The position numbers and the translations under genes are program-made. DNA of 64,000 nt from Thelonectria olida (taxonomy: Eukaryota > Ascomycota > Sordariomycetes > Hypocreales > Nectriaceae): NCBI GenBank assembly GCA_020736575.1, contig JAGPYM010000085.1, positions 16,143-80,142 of the forward strand. The letters run 5' to 3'. The notes beneath the pieces were generated by a model, which worked only from the letters and a program-made list of their open reading frames with translations, did no database searches and was not told where the DNA came from. Within the stretch, counting starts at the first letter, position 1; every line of letters starts with the position of its first letter. Below, one piece after another: positions 22,220 to 33,297 of this stretch.

Positions 22220-25200
22220 AGGATTAGGTATTACTATTAGTATAACTTTTTACAAGGCCCGGCTTAAAAGGGATAGCAAGCCTGTGTTTTATTAATTTAT
22301 ATTAAGGTTATTTTAAGGAAAATAGCAGCCTTTTAAGCCCAATTTAAAACTTAAAGTAAATTTAATAATATAATAATTAGCTTTTATTTTCTAATACTAA
22401 TAAAAGGATATTAACTACTTTAGCTTTTATATTAATTATATTATTATTATTTATATTTTTAATAATAATATAATTATTTAATATTTAATATTAAGCATTT
22501 CTAATTATAAGTAGTTTATAATTATAAATATTATTTTATTATAATATTTTTTTATATATATAAGCTAATATTTAATATTTTAATATTATATTATAATATA
22601 TTTATATTTTATTAATATATTTAAATATAAAAAACTCTTTTTTATATACTTATTATTTTAAATATAAATAAGCTATTATTAAAACAAAATAAAAGAAAAA
22701 ATAAAAATAATAATATTTTTATTTTTTTTATACTTTTATAAGTTATAATAATTTAAGAAAGGTTTACTTAATAGGAACTTTTATATTAAAACTAATTGTA
22801 AGCCTTATAAAAAAGCTTATTATAATAGATATAAGGCTAGGGTTTAGCTTATATTAACTTCTATTATATATTTAAATTATTAGCTTTTTTAATAATAGAA
22901 AATAATAATAATAAGTTATAATAATAAATATAATTATTTCTTTTATTAATTTTAAAAAGATTAAAATAGTTATTATATTAAAATATTATAAATAAATATA
23001 TTAAAATCTTTTTATTAGTTTTATTATAGTATTTTCTTATTATTTTAAAACTATTTACAAAGATTATTAAATTATATTATTTTAAGTTTATATATAAATA
23101 AAAATAGTAAAATTCACTTAAATATAAAAGTTGTTTTTTATAAATATAAGTAAATAAAAGTAATATTATTATTTAATTATTATTTATTAAAATACGCTTA
23201 ATATATTATAATAGTTAATATAAAAAAGGCCTAGCTTTATATATATTATAATAAGCTTTTTTAAAAAGCTTATAATTAGTTTTTAAATAGAAGTTTTTAT
23301 ATTAACTAATATAAATATACTATTAAAAGTAATATAAAAAATTAATTTAATTCTTTTAAGCTATTATAATTAAAGTAAAAAACCTAATATATAAAAGAAT
23401 AATTTTAAGTCTTTTAATAAAAAGGTTAGCTAATTTAATTGCTTTTTAATTTAAATTAAAGTTAATAAATTTAATTAAAATAACTAATTATTTTGTAAAG
23501 AAATATAAAAATATAATTTAAAATTATAATTTTAAAAGCTATTATATATAATTATAATAATTTAAATATTTATTTAAAAAGCTATAAAAAAAGTTTTAAA
23601 ATAAAAGATAAGTTAAATAAATAAGTAAATATATAAGTTAAAAAGTAAAAAGAGTTAAAAAAGTTAAATAAAAAAGAAAGTTTAAAACTAAATTAAATAA
23701 ATTTAAAAGTAATTAAATTAATAAAAATAAATAAAACAATTATAGAGAAAGATATATAAAAAAGTTAATATAATAATAAAAATTACTAGTTATAAAGTTT
23801 TTTAAATATTATAAGTTTTTTCTTTTATATATTTTTTTTTAAAAGTTTAATAGCTTATTTTATATATAAGTATTTTATTTTTATAACTTTTTATAATATT
23901 ATATTTTTTATTTTCTTTTTTAATTTAAATTATTAATTAGTTTTATTATAACTTTTTATTTTATTATAATTATTATAATTAAACCTTTTAAATATTATAT
24001 TATTTAAAATATAAATAAATTTAATTTATAAACTTTTATTTTATATTAATAAAAAGGTTTTTAACTATTAATTTTAATTAGTATTATCTTTTAATAATAA
24101 GAATGTTATATTTTAAATAATAAAAAGACAAATTATTTTTCTATTTTAACTTATAATTATTTTATTAATTTTTAAATATTAATATTTACTAATTTAAAAG
24201 GAAGGCTAAGTTTTATTATAATAAAAAAGAAAGAAATAGTTATATTTTCTAATTTAATAATTAAATTATATTAATAGCTTACTTTTATTTTTATATCTTT
24301 TAGCTTCTAAATATTATATAATAGTTATTTAACTTGTTTTAACCTTTTTATATAAATAAGTTTAAAAATATACCTTTTTATAATTTATTTAAAAATAGTT
24401 AAATTATTAGTATTATATAAAAAGAATAATATATTAATATTTAAAAAAAAAATATAAATATTATAAAAAATATATAAACTTTCTTATTAAATTTTTAAGC
24501 TATATTATACCTTATTTTCTATAATATAAAGGATTTAATTATAATTATAAAAGAACTTACAATATTTAACATTTTATTTATTTATTATATAAATAAAATA
24601 AATAATTAAAATGTTTTATATTTTAACTATTTTTATTATAATATAAATATAACTATTTTATAATATATTAATATAAGTTTTAATTATATTATAAAGTTAA
24701 AAATAACTTATTATATTAAATAGTTTATTATTTATTTTATTAATTATAATAACTATTATTAAAAATTAGCTATTTTTAATAAAATAGCTAAGTATTTATT
24801 TTATTATAATAGCTTTTCTATTAGTTTAAATAAATAATAAAAATATAAACTTTATATATTTTATTAAATATTTATTTTAATAAATGCTTTATATAATTTT
24901 ATTATATTTTACTTTTTTATTTATTTTTAAAAGAATAATTAAACTTATAATTATATTATTATAACTAATATTTTCTTAAATATATAAATTTTAATAAGAG
25001 CTAGTTATATATATTTTATTTACTTTTATTAATTTAACTTTTTATTTATTAAAATAAGTACTATTAAAACTATTAATTTTACTTTAATAAAAGGCTAACT
25101 ATTATTAAATATATTAAATACTATTATAGAATTTGTAAACTATTTAAAAAGTTAAATATAATTAAAGTAATTATAAAATTATTTTAAATATTAAATTTAA

Positions 25201-25330
25201 TAAAAGTATTTAATTAACTTATATAAGTAACTAATTATATTAAAATATATATTATTTGTATTTTTAATAAGCTTATTTCTAATATTTAATAGCTAAAAAT
25301 TATTATTACTTTTAATTAATACTTTTACTC
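22220..25330. repeat. AT island 3: RIP-degraded repeats
   Basis: About 3.1 kb of nearly pure A+T ending abruptly about 400 bp before the captain gene. It contains two outward-facing copies of the terminal repeat of the 3717-6890 element: an inverse copy at 22750-22905 and a direct copy at 23195-23310. A diverged copy of the arm found at 4004-4622 follows at 23300-23790. The 5' end of a Starship would be expected in or next to this border, but its short direct repeat cannot be recognised here. Confidence 0.85.
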
Positions 25331-25729
25331 AATAAACCGAGAAAGCGCTGCTGGGGCCGCCAAATCGGGTGGAAAGTGCCGCTGTTTTTAGAGGCGCTTG
25401 CAGTGCGGGGGAACTGCAGAGCAGCAAGAGAGCGAGAGGTACTATATACCTATGTCCATGCCTACTACACGGACCACCTGCACATGCCGGGATCCTTTTT
25501 GGATCCTCCCAATTTTGGGATCAATTTCTGGACTCTCCATCAGTCCCACAAACCGTGCCCTATTTCCCGCCGTCATGTTGGTATCGCGAGTCTTCGCAAC
25601 CGCCGCCTGCCATAAAGGGCGGCAACGACCTCGCGCCCCTTTTCCCTTCCGTCCCCATCATCTCGTCAGCGCAAGACAACCTCCCCAAACCTCGCGAGCG
25701 TTGCTTATCCGTCACCGAATTTTTCCCAA

Positions 25730-28399
25730 ATGACATCGCACGCTCCTTCGGCCTCGCGCATGGGCACGAAGAGAGATCACAACGCCTTTCTCGAATATTT
25801 CGCTACCCACGAGGCGCAGGACCGAGCTAAAAAGCAGAAGGAGACGCTCTCGGTTGAACAACACGCTGCTCATCGAGCGCAATTGACCACCGTTCTCTTC
25901 ATCAAACCAAGGTACGCTCACGAAACTCAAGTTAACGTTTGCGGGATCTTCAAAAAATGGCAGCGGTATGGCCAACTATTCCCTCGTCCCTTTACGAGAC
26001 TTACCACGTACTGATTTTGATCGATGCAGATACTGCAGCGAGATGAAGGTGGGTGACTGGAAGGCGACGATCGAGAACCTCAAACGTGAAACGACGCAAG
26101 ACTTTTTCCTATTCATATGCGAGAAGTACAATATCTCCTCATGGAGCACCGGCAAGGTGTATATTCGTCAATTCCAGCAGCTATATACTACGTTAAACGG
26201 TCGCTACATGGACCGCAACGACTCTAAGGAGGTATACAAGGTATGGGGCATCTCTTTCCATTGTCTTCGCGCAACACCTTACTAGCTGTTTACTGCTTGA
26301 CCCTGAATTTGGGCCCTTCTGATGTGTATCAAGTATTATAATAGCGTTCTGATTCCTCGATTCGACCATCAACCGCCGAACAAGGATGGCAAGCCGGTGT
26401 TCAATGTCGACAGTCTACGTCTTCACGTGACGTTTAATATCGCCTTCGACATGAAAACCTTCCCCGGCGAGCGACACCGCCTCAACATGCACGGCTGCTA
26501 CCAGCTCCTTTGTTATACCGGAGCACGCCCTGCCGAGCTCGTGAATGCCGTGCGGTCGAAGCCGAAAGATGGCTCCGGTGGAGTGCTTTTCGGCCGCAAA
26601 GCTGTTCACTCAACCCCGGATGATGATGCAGACCAGGCGCCGGCGTTGGATAAAGACTCCAAAATACTGGACGACCTTCTTGCTCAAGAGACCGTAGTAC
26701 GCGGACGTCCTAAGGCCCTCTGCTATGAAGACATTCAGATGATGATCGTGCGCCATCCTATCACCAAACGGTGCATACTAGCCATGGCTATCAAGTTTAT
26801 CCACCATAAGGGCGCTGATAATAAACCTAAGCCGTATGTGTTTTTTTTTCTTTTATACCGGTCTTCATCCCTAGGTATTAGGCATCTTGTATACTAACTA
26901 TTCTAGGACTATTTTCTACTTCACGCCTGCTAAAAAGCTCGCCTTTTGTGCTGTTTCGACAATCCTCGCTCTCGCCCTCCATGATGAAGCATTCGATGCA
27001 CCGAGCTTGATCAATGCTTCCAGCGTCTTTTCCAAGGCCCCGCCGCGATTTAAGGATTGCCTCCCGCTCCGATGGAAGGTATCCAAGCTGAAAATACCGA
27101 TTTTCCGTCGCTACCATGGCCATACTCTCTCGGCCGACGAGCCCATGGAGTATACCAAGCTTAGAGATGATATGGGTCAGCAGAGTCTCGACTTAGGTAA
27201 TGAGAAAAAAACAACACCTAGGTTCGCTAGGAGAGGTACCGCAAATGCTGTTAACGGTATGTTTTTATACAACCCCCATAAGGATGGGACGTGGTATCGA
27301 ATGAGGTCATGGCTTGGGATTGGGCTGACATAATTCATTCTTTCTAGGAGACGCACCTGATCCTGTCCGTGACCAGATGATGCGTCACGATCCTGCATTT
27401 CTGACCTTTCAAAACGCCTACCTGAACGAGATCCTCAATTTCGACGTTCAGAATGCCTTCCTGGAAGAAGAGAAAGAAACCGAACTCTTCCGCATGTTCG
27501 CCTATGTTAGCCTTACTCGCGATCCCCGTGCGACTGCAAATATGGTTCCCCCAGAGGTGTGGGAGAATACTCCGCCAGACCCGGAAATTATCGAACTTGA
27601 AAGGCAACTCGAGGAACTCAGAGGGGGTAGATATCGCATTGAGGGTCATGAGCACGAGAAAGAGATTCGACAGCTTAAACGTACCATCGACAATAAGTGT
27701 GCACAACACAAACTGCGTGTGGTCAAACGATATCGCGAATTCTTCTTCTATAATGCACCGACCTGGGATATCGAAAGACAGGCGCGAGGGGAAGAAGAGG
27801 AGGAGTACGTGGAACCTGAGATTGATGTTTCCATTCCCGAACGTGCCAGGCTCGCGAAACTTCTCTGCAAGCAGCCTGATAATTTGACCGAGGAGGAGGT
27901 CTTCCAACAAAGGATCAAAGCCATCGATCTCATGGTCGCTTTATGCGATAAACGGGAGACAGTGAGGCGGAAACACATCCAACAGAAAGCTCGAAACGCT
28001 CTGCCTATCAAGCTTGAATCGCCTGAAGGGAAATACCGTTCAACTCCTAGCTGTTTCCCTCTTCTCATGGAAGCGACACAGTGCCCGGACTGCTTTGGCG
28101 ATGAACGGCTTTCGTTGGAGGAGCGGACGTTCTTATACTGCCGTTCCACGGTTCGAAATGATCACTTTGATGATTGTCACTTGCCAGAGCGGGAGCGCGT
28201 CGAGCATCGTGGAGAACCGATCAGATGCGAACATCCCAAATGTAGGAGTGAGAAGTTCGATCATTTAGACCACTTTCGGAGACACGTTCAAAAGACTCAT
28301 GGGGTCAGTCTCCGATCCTCGGTGCAAGTGAGAGAGAGACGATCGCGAAAAGCTAGGCACCGTCAAATGGTGAAGGGTAATCGACAAGCACAGATGTGA
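25730..28399 (+). CDS. DUF3435 tyrosine recombinase (Starship captain-type)
   Basis: Five exons: 25730-25965, 26030-26240, 26334-26833, 26907-27256 and 27348-28399, 782 aa. All junctions keep the frame. Intron 3 has a perfect TACTAAC branch site. Intron 2 uses a weaker AAG acceptor and is the least certain. The protein has the DUF3435 layout: N-terminal helices (VCGIFKKWQRYCSEMKV), then the catalytic core with R214 in CYTGARPAELV, an arginine pair at about 424-425 in ARRGTANAVNG, H446 in MMRHDP and Y457 in FQNAYLNE. These fit the R, R, H and Y of tyrosine recombinases. The C-terminal half is coiled and acidic and ends with Cys/His zinc-finger-like motifs (CPDCFGDE; CEHPKCRSEKFDHLDHFRRHV). Such proteins mobilise Starship giant transposons and sit at the element's 5' end, reading inward. 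No stop or RIP damage is visible, so it may be active. Confidence 0.9.
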
Positions 28400-30154
28400 T
28401 TGCCCCCCTTTTGTGGAAAATCTCTTTTCTAGGTTTTAGGTTGAATTGATCTTAGAAACAGACACGAGTCGTAGACAACAGATCAGTGTAGAATGAATAG
28501 AAGAACCTTGAGAAATTCGATTGTGCCTAACTTTAAATGACCCCTTAGTACGTAAACAACAGGGATAATGATAATGCAAATATTATACTGCTAATGCTAA
28601 TGTGTCACAATCCGGTCAGTTCCCAACAGGTAAGACTAGAAGATTCTAGGTTTATTTTGGGCGGGAACGATCAGGGCGTCAAGGTCTGAGCAAAGTAGGA
28701 GGCGTGCAAGTAACTGTAGTGGTAATGTGCTCAAAGTAGTTGAGTGTAACCAAGTTGTATTGAAAGCTGAGGAAGCTTGGATTCTACTTTGGGTGCAAAT
28801 GAATTACAGTTGCAGGTTGTGATCCTTGTCTTGGATCACGGTTTGACTTCGTGATCCCGTGGTGATCGGGCCACTGAAGTAGGGCAGTTGTTAGGAGTAG
28901 GGGGCGAGTGCAGCTCGTGGCATTTAATTCTTCGTTCTACCACACACAGCGCCAGCACACCAAGCTATTGGCATACTAAGCTGTTACACCGACTTCAATG
29001 GCCACTCTCGCGTTACGATAGCGATGCTGTCTAAAGACTCTGAGTTCTCGAACGCTCAGTAATGTAGTCTTACTTAGCTTCCTCACGAAAACACTTAGTT
29101 ATAGTTCCAATATAAGGGCAATATATATCCAGCCCTTATCAGGAGAACCCAGATAAATTCTGCTCGTATGAGAGCATTATTTCAATAATTCGGACAACTC
29201 CATGTTGAGTCAGCAGAAGATAGCCAATAGATTGTTGGGATATATGAAGCAAAACATTAGTATTATTTAATTGTTAATTGAGTACGAGAACGTTCAGTAA
29301 ACTTTCCACTGAAAACCTACTCGAGCGACTAGCATAGTGTGGAGACAGCGAGTTTACCTATCCGATTAACTTCGGCTGTTAGTCAGATGGGCACGGTATC
29401 GTCCACTATAAGGTGTCTATGCCTGATTCAAGCTATCTAGGTGCTTAGAATCTGCACTCTGAGAGCGCAGTAGGCAAAATCATATGTTAGAAAGATGCGC
29501 GATTGCAGAGCAATGTCTTCTTGTGGAGACTTGGCTGCAACTAGGATATAAAGCAAATGGAATAACTTGAGTAATTATGGAAGTAAGGATCTTAGGCGAA
29601 GCCCACTGTGAATTATCCAAATATTATGAATAGGGTTATGAACATCCCAGACCTACCCACTTCTTTCACCGCCTACTCAAAAGACTACCGTTCAAGTACG
29701 TCCAGCTCACCGCTTGCCTAATCCGCGTCGCATTCCAAACGGTGATTAGTATAGACTTATGCATCGGCCAGTTTGGGACTATAACCATTTTCGGGCTGTA
29801 TATAGTTATATTGATCCATTTCTGGCCACGCCAACAAAACTTCTGATGAGACGACCCTCCCTCAAATTCCGGTAAAACATTTCCAAACAGCCGTGGAAGG
29901 AAATGGGTGTTTATTCAGTTCGTATGGATCGGACGCAAAGCACTGTCCAGAAAGTATGTACATGTGCCGGAAGAGGACTTGTAGATGGGCGTACTTGATT
30001 TTAAAAGCACATGTATTCCGTAATACATATTGTTCGGTCTTAGTTTTCTTGTATTATTCCTTTGCAAAACTACCTTTCTCAATCATTTTCTGAAACGCGA
30101 TGAGGTAGTCGCACCGCTCAAGGTTTCCGCAATCCTCGAGCTCGACGACTAGCC
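28400..30154. other. 1.75 kb region without a recognised gene
   Basis: Ordinary base composition, scattered short frames and no repeats or motifs that I could support. Confidence 0.4.
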
Positions 30155-30780
30155 ATGGATCCCGCCGCAGATCAAGGCATGGTTTTGTATACTGCCTTAC
30201 TCAATGATACAACTTCTATTTCTGAAGGGCCCTTGTTACATTATCCCTCAATGGTAAGAATCATATTCTCCAAACTGTGATCACGACCAATCCCTCACAT
30301 CCCGTCTTTCAGCCAAGAACCTTTCAAGATTATTACTGCCCGGGTTCTGCTGACGTTGAATATACGTGGACCGAGTGGCTTGAAAGCGATTGGTTGTTGT
30401 TTCCGGATATACCGGATCCGATCGAGCAGCCCGAAGACGTATCGAACATCGCATCACCGGAATGTCATAAAGTTGATGTCCTTAGCAACTGTGAATTTTC
30501 GCCAACGTCAATACACAAAATCGAGCAATATGTGCAGCGGACCCTAGAACAAAGGCGCCTAGAAGCAGCTGGCGGCAAGGCCAAACGCCCACCAAACGCC
30601 TTCATTCTCTATCGAATAGCCTTTCGGCATGCAGCTGAGCAGGTCTATGGCACTAAACTTCAACAAGTCGTTTCGAAGATATGTGGAGAGAGTTGGCTCC
30701 GGGAATCAGAACAGTTGCGGACATGGTTTAAGGCATTAGCTATCACCGAGAAAGCGAATCACGAGAAGAGTTTAGCTTAG
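30155..30780 (+). CDS. HMG-box protein (mating-type-like HMG)
   Basis: Two exons, 30155-30253 and 30313-30780, joined in phase 0 across a 59-nt intron (GTAAGA ... TTTCAG), 188 aa. The box begins at about residue 124 with KAKRPPNAFILYR, the hallmark of sequence-specific MAT/SOX-type HMG domains of ascomycetes. It continues through QVVSKICGESWLRESEQLR and ends at the C-terminus, so helix 3 is short. The N-terminal 120 residues are acidic and rich in Trp, Pro and Asp (TWTEWLESDWLLFPDIPD). Mating-type HMG proteins bind DNA in the nucleus. Whether this one has a mating role cannot be inferred, because it lies 2 kb downstream of the captain and not in a recognisable MAT locus. I treat it as possible Starship cargo. 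Confidence 0.78.
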
Positions 30781-30886
30781 CAAAACACCTGAAGAATATG
30801 GTCTGTGGTCTGTATTATCGGGGGCGAAATCGGATTCCTCCTTTAGTAGTCTCTTTAAAGAAATATGCATGCACGGCGCGATACAG

Positions 30887-31074
30887 TCATCTATCACTGT
30901 AATTTTGCCAAAAATGGCCAAAACTAGTGCGAATATGTCCCTGTCGTATTCCAACAATAACAGCATATCAGTGCCTTGGCATTCGGGCATCAACAACCTG
31001 GGCTACGAGCAACTTCTGGCCGCCTACCTCTGAAAGGTCATCCATAATTATCCAGAGTCCATTTCTGACCGAAG
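30887..31074 (+). mobile_element. Truncated copy of the 38251-38533 MITE
   Basis: The sequence from CTATCACTGTAA through CTGACCGAAG matches 38264-38465 nearly base for base, including GTATTCCAACAATAACAGC. Both ends of that element are missing: the left terminal repeat is lost and the match stops at 31074, just before the next element. Confidence 0.7.
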
Positions 31075-31079
31075 CCTAC

Positions 31080-31229
31080 GTTCAGCGTCAGTGTTTGAGC
31101 TCTGAAATTTCTCAAAATTTTGCTAATTTTAGCGACTGGCGCACTGTCTTTGTACGGTGGAACCGCGCGTAATTACCGAGAGCGACCAGAAACGGACACA
31201 ACTACAATGCTAAATTACTGACGCTGAAC
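31080..31229 (+). mobile_element. MITE with GTTCAGCGTCAGT terminal inverted repeats
   Basis: A 150-bp unit starts with GTTCAGCGTCAGT and ends with the exact reverse complement ACTGACGCTGAAC. The interior (TTTGAGCTCTGAAAT, GCTAATTTTAGCGACT, GAGCGACCAGAAACGG) recurs at 34876-35044. No coding capacity, so non-autonomous. Confidence 0.8.
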
Positions 31230-31294
31230 CTGCACCTCAGTGTACAGTAACCACGGGGAAAACGCAGAGAGCAACGGAGCAGAAAGGAAAGCAC

Positions 31295-31447
31295 AATCAA
31301 GGAACAGACGCAGTATGGGCTTCAAGAGACAGGTTACAATTCGGGCAAGGCAAGACAAGGTACAGTATGGGCTTGAGGAAATGCGGACACAATTTGGGCA
31401 GTGTATGGCACAGCATGGGCTGGGGGAGACAAGGACAAAAATTGGGC
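31295..31447 (+). repeat. Three degenerate ~50-bp tandem units
   Basis: ACAGTATGGGCTT- and CAATTTGGGCAGTGTATGG-like motifs alternate three times at intervals of about 50 bp. Confidence 0.5.
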
Positions 31448-31624
31448 AATGTATGCATACATTAGTAATCAGTGCCCTTTCGGCCAAAAAGCCGCCGGGC
31501 GTAATAAATTGTATTGTATTGTATTGTACAGTAACGGATTGGGCAATGTATGCATGCATTAGTAATCAGTGGCCTTTCGGCCAAAAAGCCGCCGGGCGTA
31601 ATAATTTGTATTGTATTGTCTTGT
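31444..31624 (+). repeat. Duplicated ~85-bp unit with TATTG tails (SINE/LINE-end-like)
   Basis: Two direct copies (about 31444-31528 and 31539-31624) share TTTCGGCCAAAAAGCCGCCG and GGGCGTAATAA. Each ends in a run of TTGTA/TATTG pentamers. Short simple-sequence tails of this sort are typical of 3' ends of fungal SINEs and non-LTR elements. No polymerase III boxes were verified, so the class is a guess. Confidence 0.45.
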
Positions 31625-31649
31625 AATGGTGATATATTTAGATTAGCTG

Positions 31650-31944
31650 GACAGCTCTGGTCCTGGGACAGCTCTGGTCCTGGGACAGCTCTGGTCCTGG
31701 GACAGCTCTGGTCCTGGGACAACTCTGGTCCTGGGACAGCTCTGGTCCTGGGACAGCTCTGGTCCTGGGACAGCTTTGGTCCTGGGACAGCTCTGGTCCT
31801 GGGACAGCTCTGGTCCTGGGACAGCTCTGGTCCTGGGACAGCTCTGGTCCTGGGACAGCTCTGGTCCTGGGACAGCTTTGGTCCTGGGACAGCTCTGGTC
31901 CTGGGACAGCTTTGGTCCTGGGACAGCTTTGGTCCTGGGACAAC
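31650..31944 (+). repeat. 17-bp minisatellite, about 17 copies
   Basis: The unit GGGACAGCTCTGGTCCT repeats head to tail with two variants (CTTTGG, ACAACTC). The 17-base period is not a multiple of 3, and most frames on both strands stay open through it. This produces spurious repeat proteins with a 17-residue period. Confidence 0.95.
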
Positions 31945-32367
31945 GGACGGTGAAAGAAGTGGATAGAACGTGCACAAGGAATTCACCCAAGATTCTTGTT
32001 TGCATAAGCATGCTGCAGTTGCCTGTTTGCCGAACTGTATACATGACAAGTGCGGTCTCAGATTACTATGCTGGTCTTGCATCCTAGTGAATAAACTAAC
32101 TGCACACAATCGTCGTCTTAATTAGAGATGGCTTTCATGAAACCTTGTTGAACGTTCTCGAGCTCAGTTGGTCATTGGCACCTTAGGGAATTGTTCATGG
32201 GTGGGAAGAGCTGATATGGAATCAATCCTTGCTCATTGGGTCTGTGATTTCAATCTAGTGGCTATCTTCTGCTTACTCGATGCAAAGCTGTCCGCATCGA
32301 CGAAATGCTCCCTTGCTAGCAGAAACTTTGCCGATTTTTCCTGATAGGGATTGGATATATTTTGTCC
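31945..32367. other. Spacer after the 17-bp minisatellite
   Basis: No gene recognised; no repeat beyond the edge of the minisatellite. Confidence 0.4.
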
Positions 32368-32610
32368 TTATCCCACGGTTAGAGAGAAGAAGTCTGTCTG
32401 GAGTAGCGAACTCACAAGTTCGCCAGTTGCAAGTGGAAATGATGGATCGTTGGTCGAGATGAAGTCGCGGTACCGACGATTTCGGCGCACTTGAATGTAT
32501 ACATCTGCGTCGTAACGACGACTTACTTGATTGCATCTTTGCATAAGGCGCTGCATGGCCCTAGAGAAATTTTCATTCGTTCTATCTCGCTTTTTCGGAA
32601 GAGACTCCAT
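32368..32610 (-). CDS. Minimal MADS-like protein
   Basis: 80 aa from the ATG at 32610 (the open frame continues upstream to 32673). The text MESLPKKRDRTNENFSRAMQ and RYDADVYIQVRRNRRYRDF, followed by STNDPSFP, resembles the compact MADS/SRF-like proteins of fungi. In those, a basic helix is followed by a DADVYI beta strand, an RNGRYY turn and a short tail such as WPPS..E. Only the first ~60 residues of a MADS fold are present. DNA binding is an inference from this resemblance. No intron is required, although a GTGAGT donor-like site occurs near the 3' end. A second gene of this type lies at 38642. Confidence 0.5.
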   Translation of the reverse strand: MESLPKKRDRTNENFSRAMQRLMQRCNQVSRRYDADVYIQVRRNRRYRDFISTNDPSFPLATGELVSSLLQTDFFSLTVG

Positions 32611-33297
32611 GATGCTGGACGAGACGATCCTCTGCAACGGACTGTCGAGCAAGGCATTAGATGTTAACTTCATATATGATGTTCTCTACCGCGGCTACGG
32701 TTATCGTCCATTTCCTAGCTCCTTTGTATCATCCCACTGAGAGCCACAACCATGCCCCATTCTAGCAATACTTCAAAGCGCACCACGTTGCATATACTGT
32801 ACCTTGCTAATCGATCATATTTGGCTTCTGTGGAAGGGAAGGCTAATTGTTGTGCGCATCCGCCGTGCAAGCAAGATCTGTTTCTACCATGTGCGAGATC
32901 CTTTCCACAACCACCGATTCTAATACTTTGCCTAGCGTAGCCAGTAGCGAAATTTGGCGCCAGGCTTTTGCTCTTAGCGCATGCTCTGTATGTACTGACA
33001 TCTACTTAGAGATACTTATGACATCAAGCAAGTAGAGGCCGATAGCGTACATTAGTAACTGACATTGTTATCCATTTTTGACTTTTCTTGGCAACTGATG
33101 AGATAGATCTATATAGAGTACATACCTTAAAGTACAGTAGATTCTTGAAGTTTAAAGAGAGACTATGCGTAGAGAGGAAGAGAGTTGTGCTCAACACTGT
33201 ACCTGGCTGGTTCCAGTCACGCTCTATACGCAATTGTAAACACCCAACCCTACTACGTTTCTTACCTGGCTGAAGCCCACTTTCTCAGGCTGACACA
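32611..33297. other. Intergenic region
   Basis: Short frames only. This includes the upstream region of the MetE/UROD-like gene. Confidence 0.4.

Larger units (their letters stand above)
20177..22220. other. 2 kb region with degenerate coding remnants
   Basis: No intact gene. Between about 20940 and 20508 the minus strand has coding-like stretches in changing frames, including PFPVEYLMIKRRNINDV and a following RAGLLIIPVIREDSEVIPLE, which read like one decayed protein of unknown family. Three copies of a 20-bp unit (ATGGTCGTTCTTGGCACTCA-like) lie at about 21910-21970. Confidence 0.4.

Noticed and set aside
25369..25830. 153-codon + strand frame overlapping the captain start
   Set aside because: Different frame from the captain, no motif, and it ends inside captain exon 1. 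More likely leader or promoter sequence.
31462..32109. Long frames rich in SQDQSCPRTRAVPGP repeats
   Set aside because: Pure translation of the 17-bp minisatellite in several frames at once.
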